A DNA stretch of 64,000 nt from Elephas maximus indicus (lineage: Eukaryota > Chordata > Mammalia > Proboscidea > Elephantidae): positions 22,539,001 through 22,603,000 of the forward strand of contig NC_064842.1 in NCBI RefSeq assembly GCF_024166365.1. The letters run 5' to 3'. The translations under genes were made by a program, and so were the position numbers. The notes beneath the pieces were generated by a model, which saw only the letters and a list, made by a program, of their open reading frames with translations, was not told the DNA's origin and made no database searches. Positions 49,776 through 60,689 of this stretch are shown one piece after another; within the stretch, counting starts at the first letter, position 1; each line of letters opens with the position of its first letter.

Positions 49776-50832
49776 AGGGATTAGGATTTTAACACATATT
49801 TGGGGGGAGGGAGTACCATTTAATCCATAACATCATGCAAGAAGAATAACTGCCCTGTAACTAACTCTATGAGATGCACAAATCACGTGGATAGGCCACA
49901 TGTAATTGCTCCAGGCAAGAGCATGGAGGATGTTAACAAACGCATCAACTGCCAGCTGTGGGAGTGAGCCATCTTGGATGTCCAGCCTGGTCAGGGCTTC
50001 AGATGGCTGCAGTCCCAGCTACACGAGAGACCGACCACTCACAGAACTGTAAGACATAGTGAAAGACTGTTGTTTTAGGCCACTAAGTTCTGGGGTGGTT
50101 AGTTACACAGCAATCAATACCTCAAACAAGGGGATTGGCAAAAATTTCTTGGAGAAGATTACTTTTGAGTTGAGCTTTGAAGGGTGAGAGTATTTTGACA
50201 TGTGGAGAAAAAGCAAATTGATAAAGAGCATGAATTCTTTTAGAAATTTAAAAACAGCTTCCAAGAAACAGAAAAATGATCATTTGAAAAATACTGACTC
50301 CGAAGTATTAAAAGATCCCTTACTAGGCATTAAGGGTGATGCAAAGATAATACATAATTGAGTCCCACAGGGATTTCACAGTTTTGTCAGGATTTTCATT
50401 TTTTTCGATTATTATTCATTTATTATATGCCTTTTTTTTCCCCCTCTAGGTGCCAATTCTGTTTTAGGTGCTTTGGATACAACACAAAGCAAGCATGGCC
50501 AGGCTTCTCAAGAAGATTGCAGACAATTACAACACAGGGTGGTACATATTATGGTGGAGAAAGTTCGGTTACCAGAGTATGAAGAATGGACTCTGAACCC
50601 AAAAGCAGGGGCCTTGAGTAGGATAAAGTATGACTTATTGGAAAAAAATTAAAACTCAACTGACACTACCAGAACGAGCAGGAATTAGCCAAATACATGT
50701 GGGCTGGTCAGGAAGAAGTGGGCTCCAGGGAGAGGAAGCACATGATAAAAGTTTAAAATAGCTGCTGGAGAGAAGGAAATAGAGCAATCTGACCAAGGAA
50801 ACAACAATAATAATATCCACCATCCATGATGT

Positions 50833-53800
50833 CCCTCACGTGTCTGTCAGTTTTTCCTACTGTAGGGGCTTGCATGTTGCTGTGATGTTGGAAGCTATGC
50901 CACTGGTATTCAAATACCAGCAGGGTCGCCCATGGCAGACAAGTATCAGCTAAGCTCCCAGACTAAGATTAGGAAAAAGGAGCCAGTGGTCTATTCCTGA
51001 AAAGAAATAGCCAGTGAAAGCCTTATGAATAACAACAGAACATTGTCTGATATAGTACCAGAAGATGAAGCCCTCAGGTTGGAAGGCACTCAAAATACAA
51101 CCGAGGACGAGCTGCCTCCACAAAGTAGAGTCAACCTTAATGATGTGGATGGAGTCAAGCTTTCAGGACCTTCATTTGCTGATGTGGCACAATTCAAAAT
51201 GAGAAGAAAGAGCTGCAAACATCCATTAATAGTTGCAACATGGAATGTACAAAGTATGAATCTAGGTAAATTGGAAATAGTCAAAAATAAAATGGAACAC
51301 ATAAACATCAGTATCCTAGGCATTAGTGAGCCGAAATGGACTGGTATTGGCCATTTTGAATCAGACAATCATACGGTCTACTATGCTGGGAATGACAATT
51401 TGAAGAGGAATGGCGTTGTACTCATGGTCAAAAAGAACATTTCAAGACCTATACTGAAGTACAACTCCGTCAGTGATAGAATAATATCCATATGCCCACA
51501 AGGAAGACCAGTTAATCTGACTATTATCCAAATTTATACACCAACCACTAAGACCAGAGATGAAGAAATTGAGGATTTTTCTCCACCTTCTGCAGTCTGA
51601 AATTGATGGAACATGTAATCAGGCTGCATTGATAATTACTGGTGATTGGAATGAAACATCTGGAAACAAAAAAGAAGGATGGTAGTTGGAATATATGGCC
51701 TTGGTGATAGAAACAATGCTGGAGATCACTTGATAAAATTTTACAAGACCAACAACTTCTGCATTGCTAATACTTTATTTCACCAACATAAACGGTGACT
51801 ATACACATGGGCCTTCCCAGATGGCATACACAGGAATCAAATCAACTACATCTGTGGAAACAGATGATGGAAAACCTCAATATCATCAGTCAGAACAAGG
51901 CCATGGGCTGACTTCAGAACAGACTATCAATTGCTCATACGTATGTTCAAGCTGAAACTGAAGAAAATTAGAACAAGTCCACAAGAGCCAAAGTACAAAC
52001 TTGAGAATATCCCACCTGAATTTAGAGATCATCTCAAGAATGGGTTTGACACGTTGAATGCTAATGACCAAAGGCCAGATGAGTTCTGGAACAACATCAA
52101 GGACATCATACATGAAGAAAGCAAAAGGTCATTAAAAAGATGAATGAAAGAAAAGGCAAAAACGGATGTCAGAAGAGACTCTGAAACTTGTTCTTGAGTG
52201 TAGAGTAGCTACAGTGAACTGAGGAAATGATGAAGTAAAAGAACTGAACAGAAATTTCAAAGGGTGGCTTGAGAAGAAAAACTAAAGTATTATAATGACA
52301 TGTGTAAAGACCTGGAGATAGAAAACCAAATGGGAAGAACATGCTTGCATTTGTCAAGTTGAAAAAACTGAAGAAAAAAGTCCATCCTCTAGTTGCAACA
52401 CTGAAGGATTCTATGGGGAAAATATTAAACTATACAGGAAGCACCAAAAGAAGATGGAAGGAATACACAAAGTCATTATACCAAAAAGAATTGGTAGACG
52501 TTCAACCATTTCAACAGGTAGCATATGATCAGGAACCAATGGTACTGAAGGAAGAAGCCCAAGCTGCACTGAAGGCATTGGAGAAAAACAGGGCTCCAGG
52601 AATTCATGGAATACCAATTGAGATGTTTCCATAAACGGATGCAGTGCTGGAAGTGCTCACTCTTCTATGCCAAGAAATTTGAAAGACAGCTACCCGGCCA
52701 ACTGACTGGGAGAGATCCATATTTATGCCTATTCCTAAGAAAGGTGATCCAACTGAATGTGGAAATTATAGCACAATATCATTAATATCACACGCAAGCA
52801 AAATTTTGCTGAAGATCATTCAAAAGGAGCTATAGGAGTATATCAACAAGGAACCATCAGAAATTCAAGCCAGATTCAGAAGAGGATGTGGAATCAGGGA
52901 TATCATTGCTGATGTCAGATAGATCCTGGCTGAAAGCAGAAAATACTAGAAAGATGTTTATCTGTGCTTTATTGACTATGCAAAGTCATTTGACGGTGTT
53001 GATCATAACAAAGTATGGATAGCATTATGGGAATTCCAGAACACTTAATCGTGCTCATGAGGAACCTGTGCATGAATCAAGAGGCAGCCGGTCAAACAGA
53101 ACCAAGGGATACTGGACGGTTTAAAGTCAGGAAAGGTGTGTGTCAAGGTTATGTCGTTTCACCATACTTACACAATCTGTATGCTGAGCAAATAATCTGA
53201 GAAGCTGGACTATATGAAGAACTTGGCATCATAATAGGAGGAAGATTCATTAACAACCTGTGTTATGCAGATGACACAACATTGCTTGCTGAAAGCGAAG
53301 AGGACTTGAATCACTTACTAATGAAAATCAAAGACCACAGCCTTCAGTATGGATTACACCTCAACATAAAGAAAACAAAAATCCTCACAGCTGTACCAAT
53401 AAGCCACATCATGATAAACGAAGAAAAGACTGAAGTTGTCAAGGATTTCCTTTTACTTGGACCCACAATCAATACCCATGGAAGAAGCAGTCAAGAAATC
53501 AAAAGATGCATTTCATTGGGCAAATCTGCTGCAAAAGACCTCTTTAAAGTGTTGAAAAACAAAGATGTCACCTTAACATCTAAGGTGCGCCTGACCCAAG
53601 CCACGGTGATTTCAATCACCTCATATGCATGAGGAAGCTGGATGATCAATAAGGAAGACCGAAGAAGAATTAATTCCTTTGATTTGCAGTGTTGGTGAGG
53701 AATACTGAATATTCAATGGATTACCAAAAGAAAGAACAAATCTGTCTTGGAAGAAGTACAACCAGAATGTTCCTTAGAAGCAAGGATGGTGAGACTACAT

Positions 53801-54050
53801 CTCACATACTTTGAACATGTTCTCAGGAAAGATCAGCCCCTAGGGAATAACATCCTGCTTTGCAAATTAGAGGGTCAATGAAAAAGTGGAAGACCCTCAA
53901 TGAGATGGATTGACACAGTGGCTGCAACAATGGGCTCAAGTATAACAAGGATTGCGAGGGTGGCACAGGACCGGGCATTGTTTCCTTCTGTTGTGCGTAG
54001 GGTCACTGTGGGTGGGCACCGACTGGATGGCACCCACAACAACAACAACA
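50833..54050 (+). mobile_element. RTE (BovB-type) LINE, near full length, inactive
   Basis: About 3.2 kb, the usual length of an RTE element, flanked by an 11-bp direct repeat with one mismatch (50822-50832 ATCCATGATGT; 54051-54061 ATCCATGACGT). It has a 5' UTR, an AP-endonuclease region (51025-51600), a reverse transcriptase with Y-A-D-D at 53264-53275 and a C-terminal region, ending in (ACA/CAA)n. Several stops and frameshifts break the reading frame, so it cannot encode a full protein. Confidence 0.93.
51025..51600 (+). pseudogene. RTE AP-endonuclease fragment
   Basis: An open 191-codon frame. From about residue 70 it shows A-T-W-N-V-Q-S-M-N, G-I-S-E-P-K-W-T-G and I-Q-I-Y-T-P-T, the first motifs of AP-endonuclease-type LINE nucleases, including the catalytic glutamate position in S-E-P. 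It stops at TGA after a frame change, so the rest of the nuclease lies in other frames. It is part of the RTE copy at 50833. Confidence 0.85.
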
Positions 54051-54061
54051 ATCCATGACGT

Positions 54062-54250
54062 ACTTATGTACTAATCACTGTTCTAATTCATTTAATCTTC
54101 ATCATAGCCTTATAAGGTAAATTCTGTTAGTTTCTTGTTTTACAGGTATGGAAACTTAGGCACAGAAAAGTTAAGAGGCTTGCCTAAGTAACAACTAGTG
54201 AGTAGTGGAGTTGGCATTGGGTTTCCAACTTATCCAATCCAGTTCCAGGG
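54062..54250 (-). repeat. MIR remnant
   Basis: Antisense MIR blocks GTATGGAAACTTAGGCACAG, AAAGTTAAGAGGCTTGCCTA. It lies directly next to the RTE target duplication, so the RTE probably landed in this MIR. Confidence 0.75.
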
Positions 54251-54987
54251 TATGGGCTCTTAACCAGTAAACTAGAAGTGTGGCTGAACGGTATCAAAGA
54301 TGCAGTTGAGGTTGGTGATCAATAGGACTGAGATGTGATGTTATGTAATGTTTTTGTTTTGTTTTTTCTTGCAACACCGAACAGCCTGGGTTTACATGCA
54401 GAAGAAGAAGACTGTTGTAAACAAGCAAGGTAGAATTTGGCCATAGGGGATTGGGGAGAAAGACAATGATGTAAAGGAGTTGAAGATATTGGTTGAATTT
54501 ATGGACCTTTTTTTTTTAACCTCCAAGCTGAATGGGGATGGAAGTGAAGACAGAGGTAAGTGGATGAACACGGAGAAGTAAGATGTCCATGTGAAGAACT
54601 GATGTAGTAGCAGTAACTAAGTTAGACAGCTAGAAAGTTAGGAAGTTTCATATCAGAGAATCCTAGGTCTGCAATTATTATTTTAGAGACAGGGCATTTC
54701 TGTGGGACAACAAGGTCCAGCTTCAAGCTGTGGTCATGAGACTTGGAAGCTGAAGTATGGTGGAGGTGTAAGAGATTGGAAGCATGAAATTCACAGAATG
54801 GCGAGACTAGGATTGGAAGAGTCGACAGTGTGAACTTAGATAGTGCCCTAGGGTGATGGTAGGGTTGGGGTATAGAATAAGATTATGTGTAAGAGCTGAA
54901 GTTTTCAATATCAGGGGGAAGTGGCCCAGAGGTTGATTGATGAGTATAGTGAGGAGAGGCAGAAGGTGGTATAAGTAGATGACATAA

Positions 54988-55030
54988 CCAGAAAAACCCA
55001 AACCCAGTGCCATCAAGTCAATTCCGACTC
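54988..55030 (-). repeat. 43-bp AfroSINE 3' end with perfect target duplication
   Basis: On the - strand only the last ~35 bases of the SINE (TCGGAATTGACTTGATGGCA and the CTGGGTTTGGG end) plus a short tail are present. The insert is flanked by a perfect 17-bp direct repeat, ATAAGTAGATGACATAA, at 54971-54987 and 55031-55047. Confidence 0.92.
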
Positions 55031-55224
55031 ATAAGTAGATGACATAAGCCTCCAAATATTTACACGTGAGAGTGGAGACTTAGAGGGGTGGAAGTTGCAG
55101 GGTTAAGTAAGGAAACTGTAATAACTCTCAATTCTGAGATACTTGGGCTCTCAGATAAGTCTTCAAGGGAGTCATTGTCCTTAAGAAGCATCCAGGTTTA
55201 AGCTGAAGTCAGGAGGTTGAGGGG

Positions 55225-55751
55225 TGTTATGGACTGAATTGTGTCCCCCCCCTCCTCCCCGCCAAATGTGTATCAACTTGGCTAGGCCATAATTCCCAGT
55301 ATTGTGTGATATCTACCATTTTGTCACCTGATGTGATTTTCCTATGTACTGTAAATTCTATCTCTATGATGTTAATAAGGCAGGATTAGAGGCAGTTATG
55401 TTAATGAGGCAGGACTCAATCTACAAGATTAGGTTGTATGTTAAGTCAATCTCTTTTGAAATATATAAGAGAGAAGTGAGCTGAGAGACAGGGGGATCTC
55501 ATACCACCAAGAAACAAGAGCTAGGAGCAGAATGTGTCCTTTGGACCCGGGGTCCGTGTGCTGATCAGCTCCTAGACCAGGGGAAGAAGGATGACAAGGA
55601 CCTTCCTGCAGAGTTGACAGAGAGAGAAAGCCTTTCCCTGGAGCTGGTGCCCTAACTTCTAGCCTCCTAGACTGTGAGAGAATAAATTTCTCTTGTTAAA
55701 GCCATCCACTTGTGGCATTTCTGGTATAGCAGCACTAGATGACTAAAACAA
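55225..55751 (+). repeat. MaLR-like LTR
   Basis: TGTTATGGACTGAATTGTGT start, AGAATAAATTTCTCTTGTTA near the end (poly(A)-signal region) and ACTAGATGACTAAAACA end. It is closely related to 58164-58678. Confidence 0.75.
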
Positions 55752-56042
55752 GGAGGCAGTCAATGAATAAAGTGAAGACATGGGATATATGAGGTCTGGT
55801 AGGTTCTCAGAAGCCTCCTGATGTGTGTTGGAGTTAAGGAGAAGCCCTTGCCAATCTGGCCAGCGTTTAGAAGGCCTAGTGGTCAGAGGTCTGGTGCAAG
55901 CATAGGGGGATCCAAGTCCTGTTCTACTGTTAACTGCACAGAGGTTTTTTTTTTTTAAATAATTTTTATTGTGCTTAATTTTTTTTTTTTTTTAAGTTGC
56001 AAAGAGGTTTTTACTCCTCTGCTCCAAGGGGCATTAGCATCT

Positions 56043-56480
56043 GTATTAGTCTCCTAGGGCTACTGTAACAAATTGCCACAAACTGGGTGGCTTAAAACAG
56101 CAGAAATTTATTCTCTCGCAGTTCTAGAGGCCAGAATCTGAAATCAAGATGTCAACAAGGCCATGCTGTCTCTGAAGGCTCTAGGGGAGAATCTGTTCCA
56201 TGACTTTCTCCTAGCTTCTGGAGTTGCTGGCGATCCTTGGTATTCCTTGTTGGTATCACTTCAGCCTCTGCCTCCGTCATCACATGGCATTCCCTCTGTG
56301 TGCCCCTTCCTCTTCTCGAAAGGACACCAGTCACTGGATTAGGGCCCACTGTAATCCAACATGGCCTTATCTTAACTTCATTACATCGGCAAGACCCTAT
56401 TTCCAAACAAGGTCATATTCACAGCAGGGGGTTAGGACTTGAACATATATTTTGGGGGGACACAATTTAACCGATAACGG
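56043..56480 (-). repeat. MaLR-like LTR
   Basis: Read on + it begins TGTATTAGTCTCCTAGGGCT and ends GGGGGGACACAATTTAACC, the reverse complement of an LTR of the same broad group but a different subfamily from 55225. Confidence 0.72.
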
Positions 56481-56540
56481 CATCCAAGCACTTATGTTTT
56501 CTTTTCTTTCTTTTTTTTTTTTAGTAACCCCTCTTTAAAC

Positions 56541-56749
56541 CATTGTCGTTGTTAGGCGCCATCAAGCTGATTTTAACTCCTAGCAACCCCATGTGACAGA
56601 GAAGAACTGTCCCATAGGGTTTTATAGGCTGTAATCTTTATGGGAGTAGATTGCCAGTCCTTCCTCTTGAGGAGCCACTGGGTGGGGTCGAACCACCAAC
56701 TTTTTGGTTAGCAGCATAGTGCTTAACCGCTTTGCCATCAGGGCCCCTT
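56541..56749 (-). repeat. AfroSINE, long type
   Basis: - strand head at 56749, GGCTGTAATCTTTATGGGAG block, tail GTCGTTGTTAGGCGCCATCA near 56545, which shows the RTE-like end. Confidence 0.88.
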
Positions 56750-57875
56750 TTTAAACCATTAAGTGTCTGAAAAGTGTTTTAATTTCATTTTTGCAGAATA
56801 AATCATGTATTTCATATTCTGAAATGCCCACCAAGAAACACATGTTGAATTATTTTGTTAAAATAAATACTGTTTTACTTTTTCCAATTTTTCAGTGTAG
56901 CCATTGCTCAAATTATAAACATGTTACTTATTATTTGGTGGGTCTAAAGAGATTACGGGTTCCCTCTTAATTCTTCAATCTGAAATGACTTCACTTTCTG
57001 GGGCTGTCATTTTCTCAGCAGCCACCAAGCTATCCCAAGGAATCGTGTAACTTTGTGCCTGGCATAAAGACTGCGCGTGTTAACATCTTTTTTCACCGCT
57101 GTTTTCACTTCCTCCCAGTACTAACCACAGTTCCATGATCTTACCATGTGTGATTTCCTTCTCTTAAGTACAAATTTCTTAAATCTCATTCCTCTTTCCC
57201 CGCTTTCTTCCAACCATGAAAATTGCCTCTCTGTCTTCTTTTCATTTGTGTGTTAAAGAATATTTAGTAAGGGCAGTACTAGTGATAGGTTTGTATCAAG
57301 GATAAGTAAGCTTACAGAGAATTTCCAACGATACAATAAATTTTCTCAGAAGGCTGTATAGCTGTATAACACGGAGGGAAAAAAAAAAAAAGAAGGGATT
57401 CAAGAGGAAATCTCACTGAGGGAAAAGTGAAAGGCTTGTGAAACTGCTCTTCCTTTCACAATATTAAATCATAACCTGTTCCCTTAGGGTGGTGGAAGCC
57501 TGGATGAGGTGAGGATGTGGATCGGAAACCAACAAGGGCAGCAAAGGTGGAATGAGCCTGGAAAAGGTTCATTTAGAAATGGGTGTCTCATACTGGGAAA
57601 AGAAGCTGGGGGAAAGATAAGCAAGACACATAGGCCACGATCTAAGTAGCAAATATTCAGGGAAATGCTAGTGTAGGGAAATGGTTCAGAAGTAGAGAGC
57701 CTGGGGTTTAGAAGCAAGAAGTCCCTTTATCCATTTCCTGGGAATTCAACTATGATAGAATAAACAAGCTATAACAAAAAGTGCTGCAAACAATGGTCTC
57801 TGAGCTCATGCCTCAATGGGACCAGCCCCAGCCAGTGGAGCTTCCAAGCCAAAGAGCCTTCTCCATGGCTGGTTG

Positions 57876-57946
57876 TAATACTGTGTCAGAAAACAAAGGT
57901 TATGACAATTTCAATTCTGTGTAAATGAGGTTCAAATAAAGACTAA
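57876..57946 (+). repeat. Direct-repeat copy 1
   Basis: Matches 62891-62963 in the same orientation, sharing GGTTATGACAATTTCAATTC-like and GTGTAAATGAG blocks. The family is unknown. Confidence 0.8.

Positions 57947-57951
<5 letters not shown>

Positions 57952-58004
<53 letters not shown>
57952..58004 (+). repeat. (TA)n microsatellite
   Basis: About 53 bp of perfect TA/AT alternation. Confidence 0.97.
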
Positions 58005-58007
<3 letters not shown>

Positions 58008-58163
58008 GGTGTTTAGTTCAGCTTTAAAAAGTGGGCCAATGGTCCCCTTTCATGAAGTTACTATATTCCCTTTCTTTGATCAAAAGTGATTCCAGAATTT
58101 GGGAAGAGGGAGGCTGAACCCAGGTGGAGATTCTGCTTCAAATCCTTCCTCCAGGTTGGCAGG

Positions 58164-58678
58164 TGTTACGGATTGAATTGTGTCCCCCAAATAATGTTCG
58201 TCAAATTGGCTAGTCCATGATTCCCAGTATTTTGTGATTGTCCACCATTTTGTCACCTGATGTGATTTTCCTATGTGCTGTAAATCCTACCTCTACAATG
58301 TTAATGAGGTGGGATTAGTGGCAGTTACGTTAATGAGGCAGGACTCAATCAACAAGATTAGATTGTGTCTTAAATTAATCTCTTGAAAGAGAGAAGTAAG
58401 CAGAGAGACAGAGGACCTCATACTATCAAGAAAGAAGAGCCAGGAGCAGAGTGAGTCTTTTGGACCCTGGTTCCCTGGGCTGAGAACCTCCTAGACCAGG
58501 GGACGATTGATGACAAGGACCTTCCCATAGAGCTGACAGAGAGAGAAAGCCTTACCCTGCATCTGGTGCTCTGAATTTGGACTTCTAGCATCCTAGACTG
58601 TGAAAGAATAAATTTCTCTTTGTTAAAGCCATCCACTTGTGGCATTCCTGTTATAGCAGCACTGGATGACGAAGACAG
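58164..58678 (+). repeat. MaLR-like LTR
   Basis: TGTTACGGATTGAATTGTGT start, AAGAATAAATTTCTCTTTG near the end; same subfamily as 55225, same orientation. Confidence 0.75.
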
Positions 58679-58889
58679 CAGGTATCGATCTATACTTCTT
58701 ATATCAGGCTTATTAACATTTGCCAAACAAGTAGGTATAAACTGCTTCTCATGGGGGTAGGGAGGATGGAAGGAGGAGCCTCAGGTATTGTGAACACAGT
58801 AGCATTAAATAGACTTGGTTCATAAAAATACCAAGTTTGGAAGAGGATGAGGGCCAATAGGCTCTCTCACGCATTGCTTGTGATTATCT

Positions 58890-59095
58890 TATCAAGTTGA
58901 ATATTCACATATCATACAAACCAGTAATTGCTCTTCAAGGCATACACCCAAGAGAAACTCGTGCAAATGTACATTAGGAGACAGGTGCCAGAATCTTCCG
59001 AGAACCATTTTGCATAACTAAGGCAAACAAAAGAACTGGAAACAGCCCAAACGGCCATCACCAGGTAATGAATAAATAAATAAATGGTGATAGGC
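58890..59095 (+). mobile_element. L1-like LINE 3' region, interrupted
   Basis: Blocks CAGTAATTGCTCTTCAAGG, AACAGCCCAAACGGCCATCA and AATAAATAAATGGTGATAG resemble the L1 3' part. It is interrupted at 59095 by an RTE and appears to resume as TAGCCACACAATGAAA at about 60558. Confidence 0.65.
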
Positions 59096-60557
59096 TCCAG
59101 GAATTGATGGAATATCAATTGAGATGTTTCAACAAACAGATGTAGCACTGGAGGTGCTCACTCATCTATGCCAAGAAATATGGAAGACAGCTTCCTGGCC
59201 AACTGACTGGAAGAGATCCATATTTATGCCTATTCCCAAGAAAGGTGATCCAAATGAATGTGGAAATTATAGAACTGTATCATTAATATCACACGCAAGG
59301 AAAATTTTGCTGAAGATCATTCAAAAACGGCTGCAACAGTATATCGACAGGGAACTGCCAGAAATTCAGGCTGGTTTCAGAAGAGGACGTGGAACCAGGG
59401 ATATCATTGCTGATGTCAGATGGATCCCAGCTGAAAGCAGAGAATGCCAGAAGGGTGTTTACCTGAGTTTTATTGACTATGCAAAGGCGTTCGACTGTGT
59501 GGATCATAACAAACTATGGATAACATTGCCAAGAATGGGAATTCCAGAACACTTAATTGTGCTCATGAGGAACCTTTACATAGATCAAGAGGCAGTTGTT
59601 CAGACAGAACAAGGGGATGCTGATTGGTTTAAAGTCAGGAAAGGTGTGCGCCAGGGTTACATTCTTTCTCCATGCCTATTCAATCTGTATGCTGAGCAAA
59701 TAACTTGAGAACCTGAACTATATGAAGAAGAACGGGGCATCAGGATTGGAGGAAGACTCATTAACAGCTTGCTCTATGCAGATGACACAACCTTGCTTGC
59801 TGAAAGTGAAGAGGCCTTGAAGCACTTACTAATGAAGATCAAAGACCACAGCCTTCAATTAGGATTGCACCTCAAGATAAAGAAAACCAAAATCCTCACA
59901 ACTGGACCAATGAGCAACATCATGATAAATGGAGAAAAGATTGAAGTTGTCAAGGATTTCATTTTACTTGGATCTACAATCAACAGCCATGGAAGCAGCA
60001 GTCAAGAAACCAAAAGACGCATTGCATTGGGTAAATCTGCTGCAAAAGACCTCTTTAAAGTGTTCAAGAGCAAAGATGTCACCTTGAAGACTAAGGTGCG
60101 CCTGACTCAAGCCATGGTATTTTCAATGGCATCACATGCATGTGAAAGCTGGACAATGAATAAGGAAGATCAAAGAAGAATTGATGCTTTTGAATTGTGT
60201 TGGCAAAGAACACTGAATATACCATGGACTGCCAGAAGAACGAACAAATCTGTCTTGGAAGAAGTACAACCAGAATGCTCCTTAGAGGCAAGGATGGCGA
60301 GACTGGGTCTTAGATACTTTGGACATGTTGTCAGGAGGGATCAGTCTCTGGAAAAGGATATCGTGCTTGGGAGAGTGCAGGGTCAGCGGAAGAGAGGAAG
60401 ACCGTCAACAAGGTGGATTGACACAGTGGCTGCAACAATGGGCTCAAGCATAACAACAATTGTGAGGATGGCTCAGGACCGGGCAGTGTTCGTTCTCTTG
60501 TGCATAGGGTCGCTATGATTCGGAACCAACTCGACAGCACCTAACAACAACAACAAC
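59096..60557 (+). mobile_element. RTE (BovB-type) LINE, 5'-truncated, young-looking
   Basis: 1.46 kb containing the reverse transcriptase from just before P-I-P-K-K-G to the C-terminus and the (CAA)n tail. It is inserted in an L1. It is the least damaged RTE copy in the window: its frame is open from 59124 to 60518 except for one TGA. Confidence 0.93.
59124..60518 (+). pseudogene. RTE reverse transcriptase (C-terminal two thirds), one in-frame stop
   Basis: One frame, 59124-59708 and 59769-60518, interrupted only by TGA at 59706-59708. Reverse transcriptase blocks are P-I-P-K-K-G, G-F-R-R-G-R-G-T-R-D, D-Y-A-K-A-F-D, R-K-G-V-R-Q-G, S-P-C-L-F-N-L-Y and the catalytic Y-A-D-D at 59775-59786. The end carries W-Q-R-T, Y-F-G-H-V-V-R-R-D and K-R-G-R-P-S-T-R-W. 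The 5' half (endonuclease) is absent, so it could not move by itself. Confidence 0.92.
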
Positions 60558-60689
60558 AATAGCCACACAATGAAAATATTTCATACACCAATAGAAATAT
60601 ATTTGCAACACTCTAAGTGAAAAGAATAAGTCCCAAGTGACATTACTATACAGTAATGATTTTTTATGATTTTTCCCCAATCAAAGTGG

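Larger units (their letters stand above)
48785..49830 (-). repeat. MaLR-like LTR split by two RTE insertions
   Basis: Fragments at about 48785-48905, 49236-49390 and 49776-49830 together give one LTR of the same type as 4643 and 56043 (- strand). The RTE pieces at 48919 and 49392 interrupt it. Confidence 0.65.

Noticed and set aside
51025..53632. RTE frames as host protein genes
   Set aside because: They carry LINE endonuclease and reverse transcriptase motifs, are broken by several stops and are flanked by a target duplication.
55225..58678. Two related LTRs in the same orientation, as if flanking a provirus
   Set aside because: The 2.4 kb between them holds an opposite-strand LTR of another subfamily and a SINE, with no retroviral gene remnants. 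They look like separate solo LTRs.
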